Assembly (NCBI GenBank): GCA_003646355.1
Contig: QNFO01000003.1
Location: forward strand, 1 to 17,366
Direction of reading: 5' to 3'
Origin: Gammaproteobacteria bacterium
Lineage (GTDB): Bacteria > Pseudomonadota > Gammaproteobacteria > Pseudomonadales > Porticoccaceae
Length of the DNA stretch: 17,366 bases
The notes beneath the pieces were generated by a model. The model was not told where the DNA came from. It saw nothing but the letters and a program-made list of their open reading frames with translations, and did no database searches. Within the stretch, counting starts at the first letter, position 1, and the number at the start of each line of letters is the position of its first letter. Shown in pieces: positions 7,755 to 14,080 of the stretch. A program made the translations under genes and the position numbers.

Positions 7755-8921
7755 ATGGATTTCTCCTTTTCTGAACAGCAACTACAAATAAAAGACAGCA
7801 TCGAAAAACTCTGTAAACCCTTCGATGACCAATACTGGCTCGACCGTGACACCGATGGTGAATTCCCCGAAGACTTTTGTCGCGCTCTGGCTGACGATGG
7901 TTGGCTGGGTATTTGTATGCCCGAAGAAGTCGGCGGCAGTGGTCTGGGTATTAGCGAAGCGGCCGTAATGGTGCAGACGATCGCCGAGTCGGGGGCGGCC
8001 AATGGCGGTGTTTCCTCCGTTGCTATCCCCCTGTTTGGTGTCAACCCCATTGCTGTGTTTGGCACGGAAGAGCAAAAGCAGCGCATGTTGCCCCCAGTGA
8101 TGCGCCGCGATGATATTCCCTGCTTTGGCGTCACCGAACCCGATACCGGCCTCGACACCACACGACTTAAAACCACAGCTATTTTAAAGGGCGATCACTA
8201 CGTGGTGCACGGCCAAAAGGTCTGGACATCGACGGCACAAGTCGCCAACAAAATCATGCTTATCGCGCGCACCAAACCCGAGTCGGAAACCAAGCGTCCG
8301 ATCGACGGCCTAACCCTGTTTTATACCGACCTCGACCGCAGCACCTGTGAAATTCGCCGCATCGAAAAAATGGGCCGCAAGTGTGTCGACTCCAACCAGC
8401 TATTTATTGACGGCCTTAAAATCCCGGTGGAAGATCGCATCGGTGAAGAAGGCAAGGGCTTTCGCTACTTGCTACACGGACTGAATCCCGAACGCGTACT
8501 AATTGCATCCGGCCTTGTCGGTCTCGGTCGCGCCGCTCTAAAGCGTGCCGTAACGTATGCCGGCGAGCGCGAGGTATTCGGTCGCCCCATCGGCAAGAAC
8601 CAGAGCGTGCAACACCCCCTGGCAGAATCCTGGATTGAGCTGGAGGCCGCCAACTTAATGGTCTTTCGCGCCGCTGCCGCCTATGACAATGGCGAAGATG
8701 CTGGCGCCTACGCCAACGCCGCCAAATACTTTGCCGCCGAGGCCACCTTTAAAGCCTGCCAGCAGGCGGTAATGACCCACGGCGGCATGGGCTACGCCAA
8801 GGAATATCACGTTGAGCGTTATTTGCGCGAGTGCATGATCCACCGCCTGGCACCCATTAGCCCGCAATTAATTTTGTGCTTTATTGCTGAAAAGGTACTC
8901 GGTTTGGCTAAGTCCTACTAG
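7755..8921 (+). CDS. Acyl-CoA dehydrogenase family protein
   Basis: FAD enzyme expected to introduce an alpha-beta double bond into an acyl-CoA, passing electrons to ETF (388 aa). The ATG at 7755 gives MDFSFSEQQ, a typical family N-terminus; upstream in-frame starts (7719 TTG, 7743 ATG) add unrelated residues. The substrate/flavin signature GVTEPDTGLDTTRLKT is at 125-140, and the C-terminal QAVMTHGGMGY flavin-contact region at 337-347. The usual EGT motif with the catalytic Glu is replaced by RLAPISPQ (364-371). A Glu is instead present at 246 in NPERVLIA, the position used by isovaleryl- and long-chain-type enzymes. Substrate is unknown, and no beta-oxidation partners are adjacent. The 3' end overlaps a 12-bp tandem repeat that repeats the stop codon. 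Confidence 0.9.
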   Translation: MDFSFSEQQLQIKDSIEKLCKPFDDQYWLDRDTDGEFPEDFCRALADDGWLGICMPEEVGGSGLGISEAAVMVQTIAESGAANGGVSSVAIPLFGVNPIAVFGTEEQKQRMLPPVMRRDDIPCFGVTEPDTGLDTTRLKTTAILKGDHYVVHGQKVWTSTAQVANKIMLIARTKPESETKRPIDGLTLFYTDLDRSTCEIRRIEKMGRKCVDSNQLFIDGLKIPVEDRIGEEGKGFRYLLHGLNPERVLIASGLVGLGRAALKRAVTYAGEREVFGRPIGKNQSVQHPLAESWIELEAANLMVFRAAAAYDNGEDAGAYANAAKYFAAEATFKACQQAVMTHGGMGYAKEYHVERYLRECMIHRLAPISPQLILCFIAEKVLGLAKSY

Positions 8922-8949
8922 AACGCCTACTAGAAACCCGACTAGCGAC
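8914..8949 (+). repeat. Three 12-bp tandem units carrying in-frame stops
   Basis: CCTACTAGAACG, CCTACTAGAAAC and CCGACTAGCGAC follow each other at 8914, 8926 and 8938. Because the period is a multiple of three, TAG recurs in frame at 8919, 8931 and 8943. The first is the real stop of the acyl-CoA dehydrogenase gene. Confidence 0.8.
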
Positions 8950-8977
8950 CTCTACTGACAAAACCCCAATCCGTCCT

Positions 8978-9000
8978 GCCCGGCAATCTCAACACCGGGC
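8978..9000. other. Inverted repeat over the end of the small secreted ORF
   Basis: GCCCGG (8978-8983) and CCGGGC (8995-9000) pair around 11 nt and span the stop of the minus-strand gene (8989-8991). On either strand no T-run follows closely. It may be a weak transcription end for the convergent pair, or chance. Confidence 0.3.
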
Positions 9001-9306
9001 GGGCACGACACGCCCTTTAAGGTCTTCGTGTACCTGAATAATACTCACGGCAGGCTGGGGCGCCGCATTGTGTCCAACCGATGACACGAGCGCGAACTTA
9101 TAGCCGCCCAGGCATTGAATTGAACTTTTCACCTCGCCCTTGCGGCTTGAAAAAGTGTAGCTCTCCAACTCGCTGCCGGTATTTGTAGCGGCCATATTAT
9201 TGCCCAACTGTCGAACTCTCGGGTCACCGGCAAAACCCGGCGCGGCGCCAAGCAATAACACAGCGAGCAATACAGAGGGAAATTGAAAGGACACTTTTGT
9301 CAGCAT
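8989..9306 (-). CDS. Small predicted secreted protein, unknown function
   Basis: A 105-aa protein that I do not recognise. The N-terminus is a convincing Sec signal peptide: MLTKVSFQFP, a hydrophobic core SVLLAVLLLGAAPG, and a likely cleavage after GFA (residue 26). The mature part is about 79 aa with two cysteines, Cys65 and Cys105 (the last residue), which could form a disulfide in the periplasm. A GAGAA lies 6 nt before the ATG, and a promoter-like pair is found upstream. It stands alone, convergent to the acyl-CoA dehydrogenase gene and divergent from the retropepsin cluster. Coding status rests on the signal peptide and ribosome site only. Confidence 0.55.
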   Translation of the reverse strand: MLTKVSFQFPSVLLAVLLLGAAPGFAGDPRVRQLGNNMAATNTGSELESYTFSSRKGEVKSSIQCLGGYKFALVSSVGHNAAPQPAVSIIQVHEDLKGRVVPARC

Positions 9307-9637
9307 AATTATTCTCGCACAGTTACATTCGGGTTTTAATCATAACCGCGCGCTACCTTTTACATAAGCATCCTCAAGCTGGGTATAAACCCGCTGTGGG
9401 ATAGGAAAATCTAATGGGAACCCTGCTCCAGCTTACTTGTCACAGCAACGCAATGCCTTTTGCTGAATACTGAATAAACTCCCAGTTAAGCCTTTCAGCA
9501 TTAGAAGGCTTTCCAGTATTGTAATTTTTTTGTCATCAGCGACAATAGCGCCCGGATTGGCTTACTGCTTGCCAAACTCAGACCACAGGTTCTATCGAAA
9601 CCCCCATTTGCAGCGAGCCAAAACGTAGCCAATATTG
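9307..9637. other. 331-bp gene-free divergent region
   Basis: This stretch separates the small secreted protein gene (minus) from the retropepsin cluster (plus). It holds a promoter candidate for the minus gene (9339-9367), a 7-bp inverted repeat AAGCCTT/AAGGCTT (9488-9494/9505-9511, loop 10) and a T7-8 tract near 9525-9531. No credible ORF or known RNA was seen. Confidence 0.5.
9339..9367 (-). promoter_or_regulatory. Promoter candidate for the small secreted protein gene
   Basis: On the minus strand, TTATGT (9367-9362), a 17-nt spacer and TATGAT (9344-9339) lie about 33 bp before the ATG at 9306. The -10 is good and the -35 moderate. Confidence 0.35.
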
Positions 9638-10285
9638 ATGAAGCAAGCCCTCACCAACCTCGTATCAGCTCGTTTACAGATTATCTTTAGTCTTGCCTTC
9701 TTGCTATCGGCCTGCACCATCACCCCGGCCGAACAGCACCCCAAGACCGCCGCCAATAGCGATAATTGCCCCACTCTCACCCAACCACTAGCCTGCCCTA
9801 GCGTTCAACAAAAGGCCTGCCCAAGTATTAAACCGCGCCGCTGCCCCGCAAGCCCTGCGGCCAAAATTGCCGATAAGTTGGTGATTGGCGAAATTGAAAA
9901 TGTCAACGTCGCGCCACCTGGGCAGGTGTTTATGGCGCGCATCGATACCGGAGCAGCCGGCACTTCTATTCACGCCAGCCATATTGTTGCCTTTGAACGG
10001 GACGGCCGTGACTGGGTGCGCTTTGAAATCGACCACCCTTCCATCGAGGCACCTCTAACGATCGAAAGGCCGGTCGCCCGCACCGTGCGCATCAAACAAG
10101 CCGGTAGCGAAACAACCGAGCGTCGATTGGTGGTTAAAATGACAATCACCCTCGGGTCGATGACCGAACAAATTGATGTTTCTCTCTCTGAGCGCGCCGC
10201 CATGACCTACCCTGTTTTAATCGGCCGAAACTTTCTCCGCAACCTGGCTATCGTCGATGTTAGCCAGCGTTTAATCGCGAAATAA
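9638..10285 (+). CDS. Retropepsin-like (RimB/ATP-dependent zinc protease family) lipoprotein
   Basis: Putative periplasmic aspartic-type protease of 215 aa. Residues 1-25 are a lipoprotein signal with lipobox LSAC and Cys26 as lipid anchor; Thr at +2 favours the outer membrane. Residues 44-70 hold four Cys-Pro pairs (C44, C53, C61, C69) at 8-9 residue spacing. The domain from about 80 has the retropepsin core: RIDTGAAGTSIHA with Asp103-Thr104-Gly105, and PVLIGRNFL (192-200). The family is often named ATP-dependent zinc protease (pfam05618), but the fold is that of single-lobe retroviral-type proteases that dimerise. The ATG at 9638 is preferred over the TTG at 9635. It starts a cluster: the next gene begins 10 bp downstream. 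Its substrate is unknown; a product of the neighbouring ATP-grasp ligase is an inference. Confidence 0.85.
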   Translation: MKQALTNLVSARLQIIFSLAFLLSACTITPAEQHPKTAANSDNCPTLTQPLACPSVQQKACPSIKPRRCPASPAAKIADKLVIGEIENVNVAPPGQVFMARIDTGAAGTSIHASHIVAFERDGRDWVRFEIDHPSIEAPLTIERPVARTVRIKQAGSETTERRLVVKMTITLGSMTEQIDVSLSERAAMTYPVLIGRNFLRNLAIVDVSQRLIAK

Positions 10286-10295
10286 ATCAGCGCTT

Positions 10296-11822
10296 ATGTC
10301 ATCACGCGCCCAGGTCTATTTACTCGCGCTGGTCTTTATATCAGCCGGTATTGGCCTCACTCTCTATAAAAATGTAGCCCTCAACTTCCCCCTATCCCCC
10401 GGCAGTTTGACCCGGGTTTGGGATGTTGAAGCTAAAGTCACTTTCTGGGCGACCCAGCAACCGATCATTGTGGATCTTGCCCTGCCTCAGTCACAGGACG
10501 CCTATCAAGTACTCGATGAAACATTTGCCTCGTCGGGTTACGGTTTTGATATACGCAATGGCGATGAGCAAAGAAGGGCGACCTGGACGCGCCGAAATGC
10601 GGGCGGCCAGCAAACCCTCTATTACAAGCTTAAGATTGCCCGACAGGGCGCGAGCCCGGCACCCAGTGCGCCGCCAACAGCCACCCAGATACCCGACAAA
10701 TTGATTTGGACACCAGCCCAGGAAGCGACAGCTGCGACGCTAATTACTCAGGCTCGCGCCTTATCGGCAAACCCCACTAGCTTTGCGACACAACTTTTAA
10801 AGCTACTTAAACAGCACGAAAGCATTAAAAGCAGCCACTCGCTGAACGATCCTCGCAAGCGAATTTCCCAGGCAAACCTGGCACTGCAATTACTTTCGCG
10901 AGCCGAAGTTGACTCACATATTGTTCGAGGAATAAGCCTTGCCGACAGGGTTCACAACCAGACAGCCACCGAATTAGTCGAAATTTACGATGGTAAAAAC
11001 TGGCATATCGTCGACCCTGTTAAAGCCAACTTCGGCTTGCCGAAAGACTTCTTTATCTGGCAGCGTGGCGGTGATTCCCTGTTACAGCTTGAAGGCGGAC
11101 GGCGCTCAAAAATTCGTTTTTCCTTTATCGCCAACGACCTGCCCAGCAAAAATATCGCGCTGATGCACGCCGAGGAGCCCAACTCAGCCCTTATCGATTT
11201 CAATATTTACAGCCTGCCCGTTGAAAAACAGGCGGTCTTTAAATTGTTATTACTCGTGCCCATCGGCGCCCTCGTCGTCGTACTCTTCCGCGTACTCATC
11301 GGCATTCGTACCTCTGGCACCTTTATGCCGGTATTAATTGCCATGGCGTTTATGCAAACCACACTGCTAACGGGCGTCGGCTTACTCACCGCACTGGTTA
11401 TTGTTGGCCTGTGGATTCGCTCCTATCTCAGCCAGCTCGACTTATTAATGGTGTCGAGAATTGCCGCCGTATTAATTGTGGTGGTCATACTGATGGCGGT
11501 ATTTAGTGTTATTAGCCACAAACTCGGGCTTGATCTAATGCTCAATATGACTTTCTTCCCCATGGTAATTCTGGCCTGGACCATTGAGCGCCTATCCATC
11601 ACCTGGGAAGAAGATGGCGCCCGTGAAGTTGCGGTGCAGGGCCTGGGCAGCCTCACCGTTGCCATCGTCGCCTATCTGGCGATGACTAACGCACTCGTTG
11701 GCCACCTGACCTATAACTTCCCCGAACTGCTGCTTGCTGTACTCGGTATTATCTTGCTGCTCGGCCAGTATTCTGGCTACCGGCTTAATGAATTTTTCCG
11801 TTTTCAAAGTGCGCTAGAGTGA
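10296..11822 (+). CDS. Inactive transglutaminase / multi-TM membrane protein
   Basis: Membrane protein of 508 aa that resembles the family annotated as inactive transglutaminase fused to a 7TM domain. One N-terminal TM helix (about 6-24) leads to a periplasmic region (about 25-310). This holds the transglutaminase-like fold with GKNWHIVDP, where His237 and Asp240 remain from the catalytic triad. The protein has no cysteine at all, so transglutaminase or protease chemistry is excluded. Residues about 313-492 hold six or seven hydrophobic helices, and a short tail follows. It likely binds a peptide or peptidoglycan-linked ligand on the periplasmic face; that role is inferred. It lies 10 bp after the retropepsin gene and 30 bp before the ATP-grasp gene, so one transcript is likely. 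Confidence 0.85.
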   Translation: MSSRAQVYLLALVFISAGIGLTLYKNVALNFPLSPGSLTRVWDVEAKVTFWATQQPIIVDLALPQSQDAYQVLDETFASSGYGFDIRNGDEQRRATWTRRNAGGQQTLYYKLKIARQGASPAPSAPPTATQIPDKLIWTPAQEATAATLITQARALSANPTSFATQLLKLLKQHESIKSSHSLNDPRKRISQANLALQLLSRAEVDSHIVRGISLADRVHNQTATELVEIYDGKNWHIVDPVKANFGLPKDFFIWQRGGDSLLQLEGGRRSKIRFSFIANDLPSKNIALMHAEEPNSALIDFNIYSLPVEKQAVFKLLLLVPIGALVVVLFRVLIGIRTSGTFMPVLIAMAFMQTTLLTGVGLLTALVIVGLWIRSYLSQLDLLMVSRIAAVLIVVVILMAVFSVISHKLGLDLMLNMTFFPMVILAWTIERLSITWEEDGAREVAVQGLGSLTVAIVAYLAMTNALVGHLTYNFPELLLAVLGIILLLGQYSGYRLNEFFRFQSALE

Positions 11823-11852
11823 TGGTATCAACACGGCACCAGCAGCAAACGC

Positions 11853-12812
11853 ATGTGGATTAAGCGCCACAAAAAGCTGCGCAAGGCCGGGGTTCTCGGC
11901 CTCAACGAACGCAATGTGTCTTATATCTCCCGCTATAACAAACGGGAGAATTTCCCCCTTGTCGACAATAAGCTGAAGACAAAAAAGGCAGCGACAGCCG
12001 TTAAGCTGCCGGTACCAGAACTGCTTGGCGTCATTGCATCACCCGCGCAACTGAAGACATTGCCGGCCCTGCTAAAAGACCATCAGAGCTTTGTCATAAA
12101 GCCCGCACGGGGCAGTGGCGGTAAGGGGATTTTGGTGGTGAGTCATCGTGAGGGAGAGCAGTTTTTCAAGCCCTCTGGGGCCTTACTCACCAACAATGCC
12201 ATTCGCCACTATGTCTCCAATATTCTCAGTGGTGTGTACAGTCTCGGTGGCAAGCCCGATGTCGCCTTTATTGAAACCCTGGTGCACGGCGACCAGGTGC
12301 TGGATAAATACAGTCACGAGGGCCTGCCAGATATCCGCATTATCGTTTTTCAGGGTTTTCCGGTGATGGCGATGCTGCGCTGCCCGACCAGCGATTCCGA
12401 TGGCAAAGCCAACCTCCACCAGGGGGCGGTCGGCGTCGGTCTCGATATCACCTGCGGCACTGCCCTAAAAGCCGTACAGAACGACAAAATCATCAGCCAC
12501 CATCCCGACACCGGTGTTAAGTTTTCCGACTTGGCCATTCCCAACTGGCGCAAACTGCTGCAGCTTGCCGGCCACTGCCATGACTTCACCGAACTCGGTT
12601 ATCTCGGCTGCGATATCGTACTGGATAAAACCCGGGGGCCATTGATTTTGGAAGTGAATGCCCGACCGGGCCTGTTTATACAAATCGCTAGCGGCATCGG
12701 CCTGCGCTCAAGGCTGCAAAACATCGAAAACCTGGTGCAAAAGGACTGGCATGTCGACAGCCGTATCGACTACGCCCTGACTCACTTCTCATCAAACACC
12801 AAAACTAACTAA
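11853..12812 (+). CDS. RimK-like ATP-grasp ligase (alpha-L-glutamate ligase-like)
   Basis: Predicted cytoplasmic ATP-grasp amide ligase of 319 aa. The N-terminus MWIKRHKK...GVLGLNERNVSYISRYN and PLVDNKLKTK are typical of the alpha-L-glutamate ligase-like family. The ATP-binding loop is VIKPARGSGGKG (81-92), with further contacts at DIRII (160-164) and NLHQGAVGVG (187-196) and the Mg motif LEVNARPG (266-273). Such enzymes form amide bonds between a carboxylate (via acyl-phosphate) and an amine; here neither partner is known. An ATG at 11822 overlapping the previous stop leads only to a short dead end, so 11853 is the start. No good Shine-Dalgarno is visible. It closes the three-gene cluster. 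Confidence 0.88.
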   Translation: MWIKRHKKLRKAGVLGLNERNVSYISRYNKRENFPLVDNKLKTKKAATAVKLPVPELLGVIASPAQLKTLPALLKDHQSFVIKPARGSGGKGILVVSHREGEQFFKPSGALLTNNAIRHYVSNILSGVYSLGGKPDVAFIETLVHGDQVLDKYSHEGLPDIRIIVFQGFPVMAMLRCPTSDSDGKANLHQGAVGVGLDITCGTALKAVQNDKIISHHPDTGVKFSDLAIPNWRKLLQLAGHCHDFTELGYLGCDIVLDKTRGPLILEVNARPGLFIQIASGIGLRSRLQNIENLVQKDWHVDSRIDYALTHFSSNTKTN

Positions 12813-13274
12813 AAGTTTCGCACCAGCCCTCGGACTAAAGAAAACAGCCACAAGCCAATAGAGTTAATATAACAACCCATATTTAATGAACTCATTCGCA
12901 ACAACAATCCTCTAATCCTTTGCAATATAAGGATAATTGGATAATCCGCCATCAATGTATAACTGGATATACCAGCACAAATTCCCGCACATCTATAAAA
13001 ATAGACTCATATAAACAACGAAAACTTTACCAAATAAGAACTCTCACACCGTAAACCAGCCGAAGTAAGGCCCCAAAGGGGCCGACCACATTTTCAAGTA
13101 GAACCTTACTGTTTTAAAATACCACCCAAGTCCACATGCCTTTGCCAAAGGGCTGAATTGCTCCTTACCAGACATTAAGAACCGAAGCACACTACAGAAA
13201 ACCAAATTGTAGAATATGGCCCACCGCAACATTACTCAGTACCAATGTACCTATACTTGTCTTTCATTCATTTA
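12813..13274. other. AT-rich gene-free region with several hairpins
   Basis: About 460 bp without a supported gene, and clearly more AT-rich in its first 230 bp than the flanking genes. It contains ATCCTT/AAGGAT (12915-12934, loop 8). The second part (about 13040-13232) is structured: GGCCCC-AAA-GGGGCC, AGTAAGG/CCTTACT, and CCTTT-GCC-AAAGG. A 62-codon minus-strand ORF (13044-13232) covers this part, but it lacks a signal of being a gene. The structured part could be an interspersed repeat or a small RNA. Confidence 0.5.
13064..13110. repeat. Strong hairpin with competing inverted repeat
   Basis: GGCCCC (13069-13074), AAA and GGGGCC (13078-13083) form a compact 6-bp G/C hairpin. AGTAAGG (13064-13070) is also complementary to CCTTACT (13104-13110). 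The two pairings share two bases (13069-13070) and would compete, as in a two-state RNA or a repeat element. CCTTT-GCC-AAAGG follows near 13140. Confidence 0.5.
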
Positions 13275-13323
13275 GTGCCGCGTAGCGAGAACCGCCATCC
13301 AACGACTATTTTTTTACTTAAGC

Positions 13324-14016
13324 TTGCTTCTGCTACTTATCTCTTTCTGGCACCGCAATGATTTCCAAGCCGATACCCAACTCGAAGTAGAACTTGAAAA
13401 CCCACCCCTGCAAACAAAGATTAGCCATGCACCTTTCAAGGTAGAGGTGAATGCGGTTAACTACCAGATTCAGCCCCTCTATGATTACGCGCTTTACGGC
13501 CTCGTTGTCTCTTACGCACACCACGATGGCAATAGCATGCTGCATAAATTATGGAACGATCACCTCAACACCACCGACGTTTGTGTGGTTTGGAGTAACA
13601 GCGCATTTGACTTGGATTTAAACGACTACAGTTTCTGGAATGGCCAATTTACCTGCAACATCAAAACTTCAGATAGCGCGGCCTGGGCCCGTTTCGACAT
13701 GAACCAACTGTCTAACAATCACCTTCTCTCCGATGACAAAGTCATACGCAATAAAATAAAAGATATTTCGGTCGGCGATCAAATTTACATTAAAGGCTGG
13801 CTATCGGAGTACGCCAGCGAAGGCGGTGGCAAGCGAGGCACAAGTATTACGCGTGAAGACACAGGTAATGGCGCCTGCGAAACTATTTTTGTTGCTGAGT
13901 TTGACATACTCCGCGCTAGCCAAAACCCCTGGCGAAAGCTTATGTATCTATCATTAATTCTATTTCTTGGCACAATTATCTATCACTTCGTCTCGCCTTA
14001 CCGGCCCCGCACGTAG
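13324..14016 (+). CDS. Membrane-anchored periplasmic protein of unknown family
   Basis: A 230-aa reading from the only in-frame start, TTG 13324. I do not know its function. The sequence resembles an uncharacterised proteobacterial family with conserved PLYDYALYGLVVSY (51-64), QLSNNHLL (128-135), VGDQIYIKGWLSEYA (150-164) and RGTSITREDTGNGACE (171-186). There are three cysteines (87, 111, 185). A C-terminal TM helix spans about 206-222, followed by a basic tail. The hydrophobic N-terminus (LLLLLISFW) is cut short by the TTG start. The open frame continues upstream to 13276 (RLFFYLSLLLLL) without a start codon, while the neighbouring frame offers GTG 13275 and ATG 13245. A frame change at the T7 run (13309-13315) is likely. 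No Shine-Dalgarno is seen. The central domain is probably periplasmic. Confidence 0.7.
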   Translation: MLLLLISFWHRNDFQADTQLEVELENPPLQTKISHAPFKVEVNAVNYQIQPLYDYALYGLVVSYAHHDGNSMLHKLWNDHLNTTDVCVVWSNSAFDLDLNDYSFWNGQFTCNIKTSDSAAWARFDMNQLSNNHLLSDDKVIRNKIKDISVGDQIYIKGWLSEYASEGGGKRGTSITREDTGNGACETIFVAEFDILRASQNPWRKLMYLSLILFLGTIIYHFVSPYRPRT

Positions 14017-14040
14017 TCATTACACTGTCATACCGCAGAC

Positions 14041-14046
14041 TATAAT
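14041..14046 (+). promoter_or_regulatory. Perfect -10 hexamer for ppnN
   Basis: TATAAT sits 34 bp before the ppnN ATG. TTACAC (14020-14025) is a possible -35, but its spacing of 15 is short. CATTAC at spacing 17 is poor. The hexamer alone supports a promoter in the 64-bp gap. Confidence 0.45.
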
Positions 14047-14080
14047 GACCCACTCTAACAACAAAGCTTAATTCCAATTT

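Noticed and set aside
8465..8867. Minus-strand ORFs inside the first acyl-CoA dehydrogenase gene
   Set aside because: They are antisense shadows of a well-supported gene with codon bias on the plus strand.
9488..9531. Hairpin AAGCCTT/AAGGCTT plus T-run as an intrinsic terminator
   Set aside because: The T-run begins 12 nt after the stem, too far for intrinsic termination, and no plus-strand gene ends nearby.
9592..9780. Minus-strand ORF across the retropepsin start
   Set aside because: It is antisense to the lipoprotein signal region and has no ribosome site or family features.
11822..11863. ATG overlapping the previous stop as the ATP-grasp start
   Set aside because: That frame meets TAA after 13 codons; the conserved N-terminus begins at 11853.
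13044..13232. Minus-strand 62-codon ORF as a real gene
   Set aside because: No ribosome site, an aromatic-rich composition unlike a normal protein, and the frame coincides with inverted repeats. Kept only as a repeat or RNA candidate.
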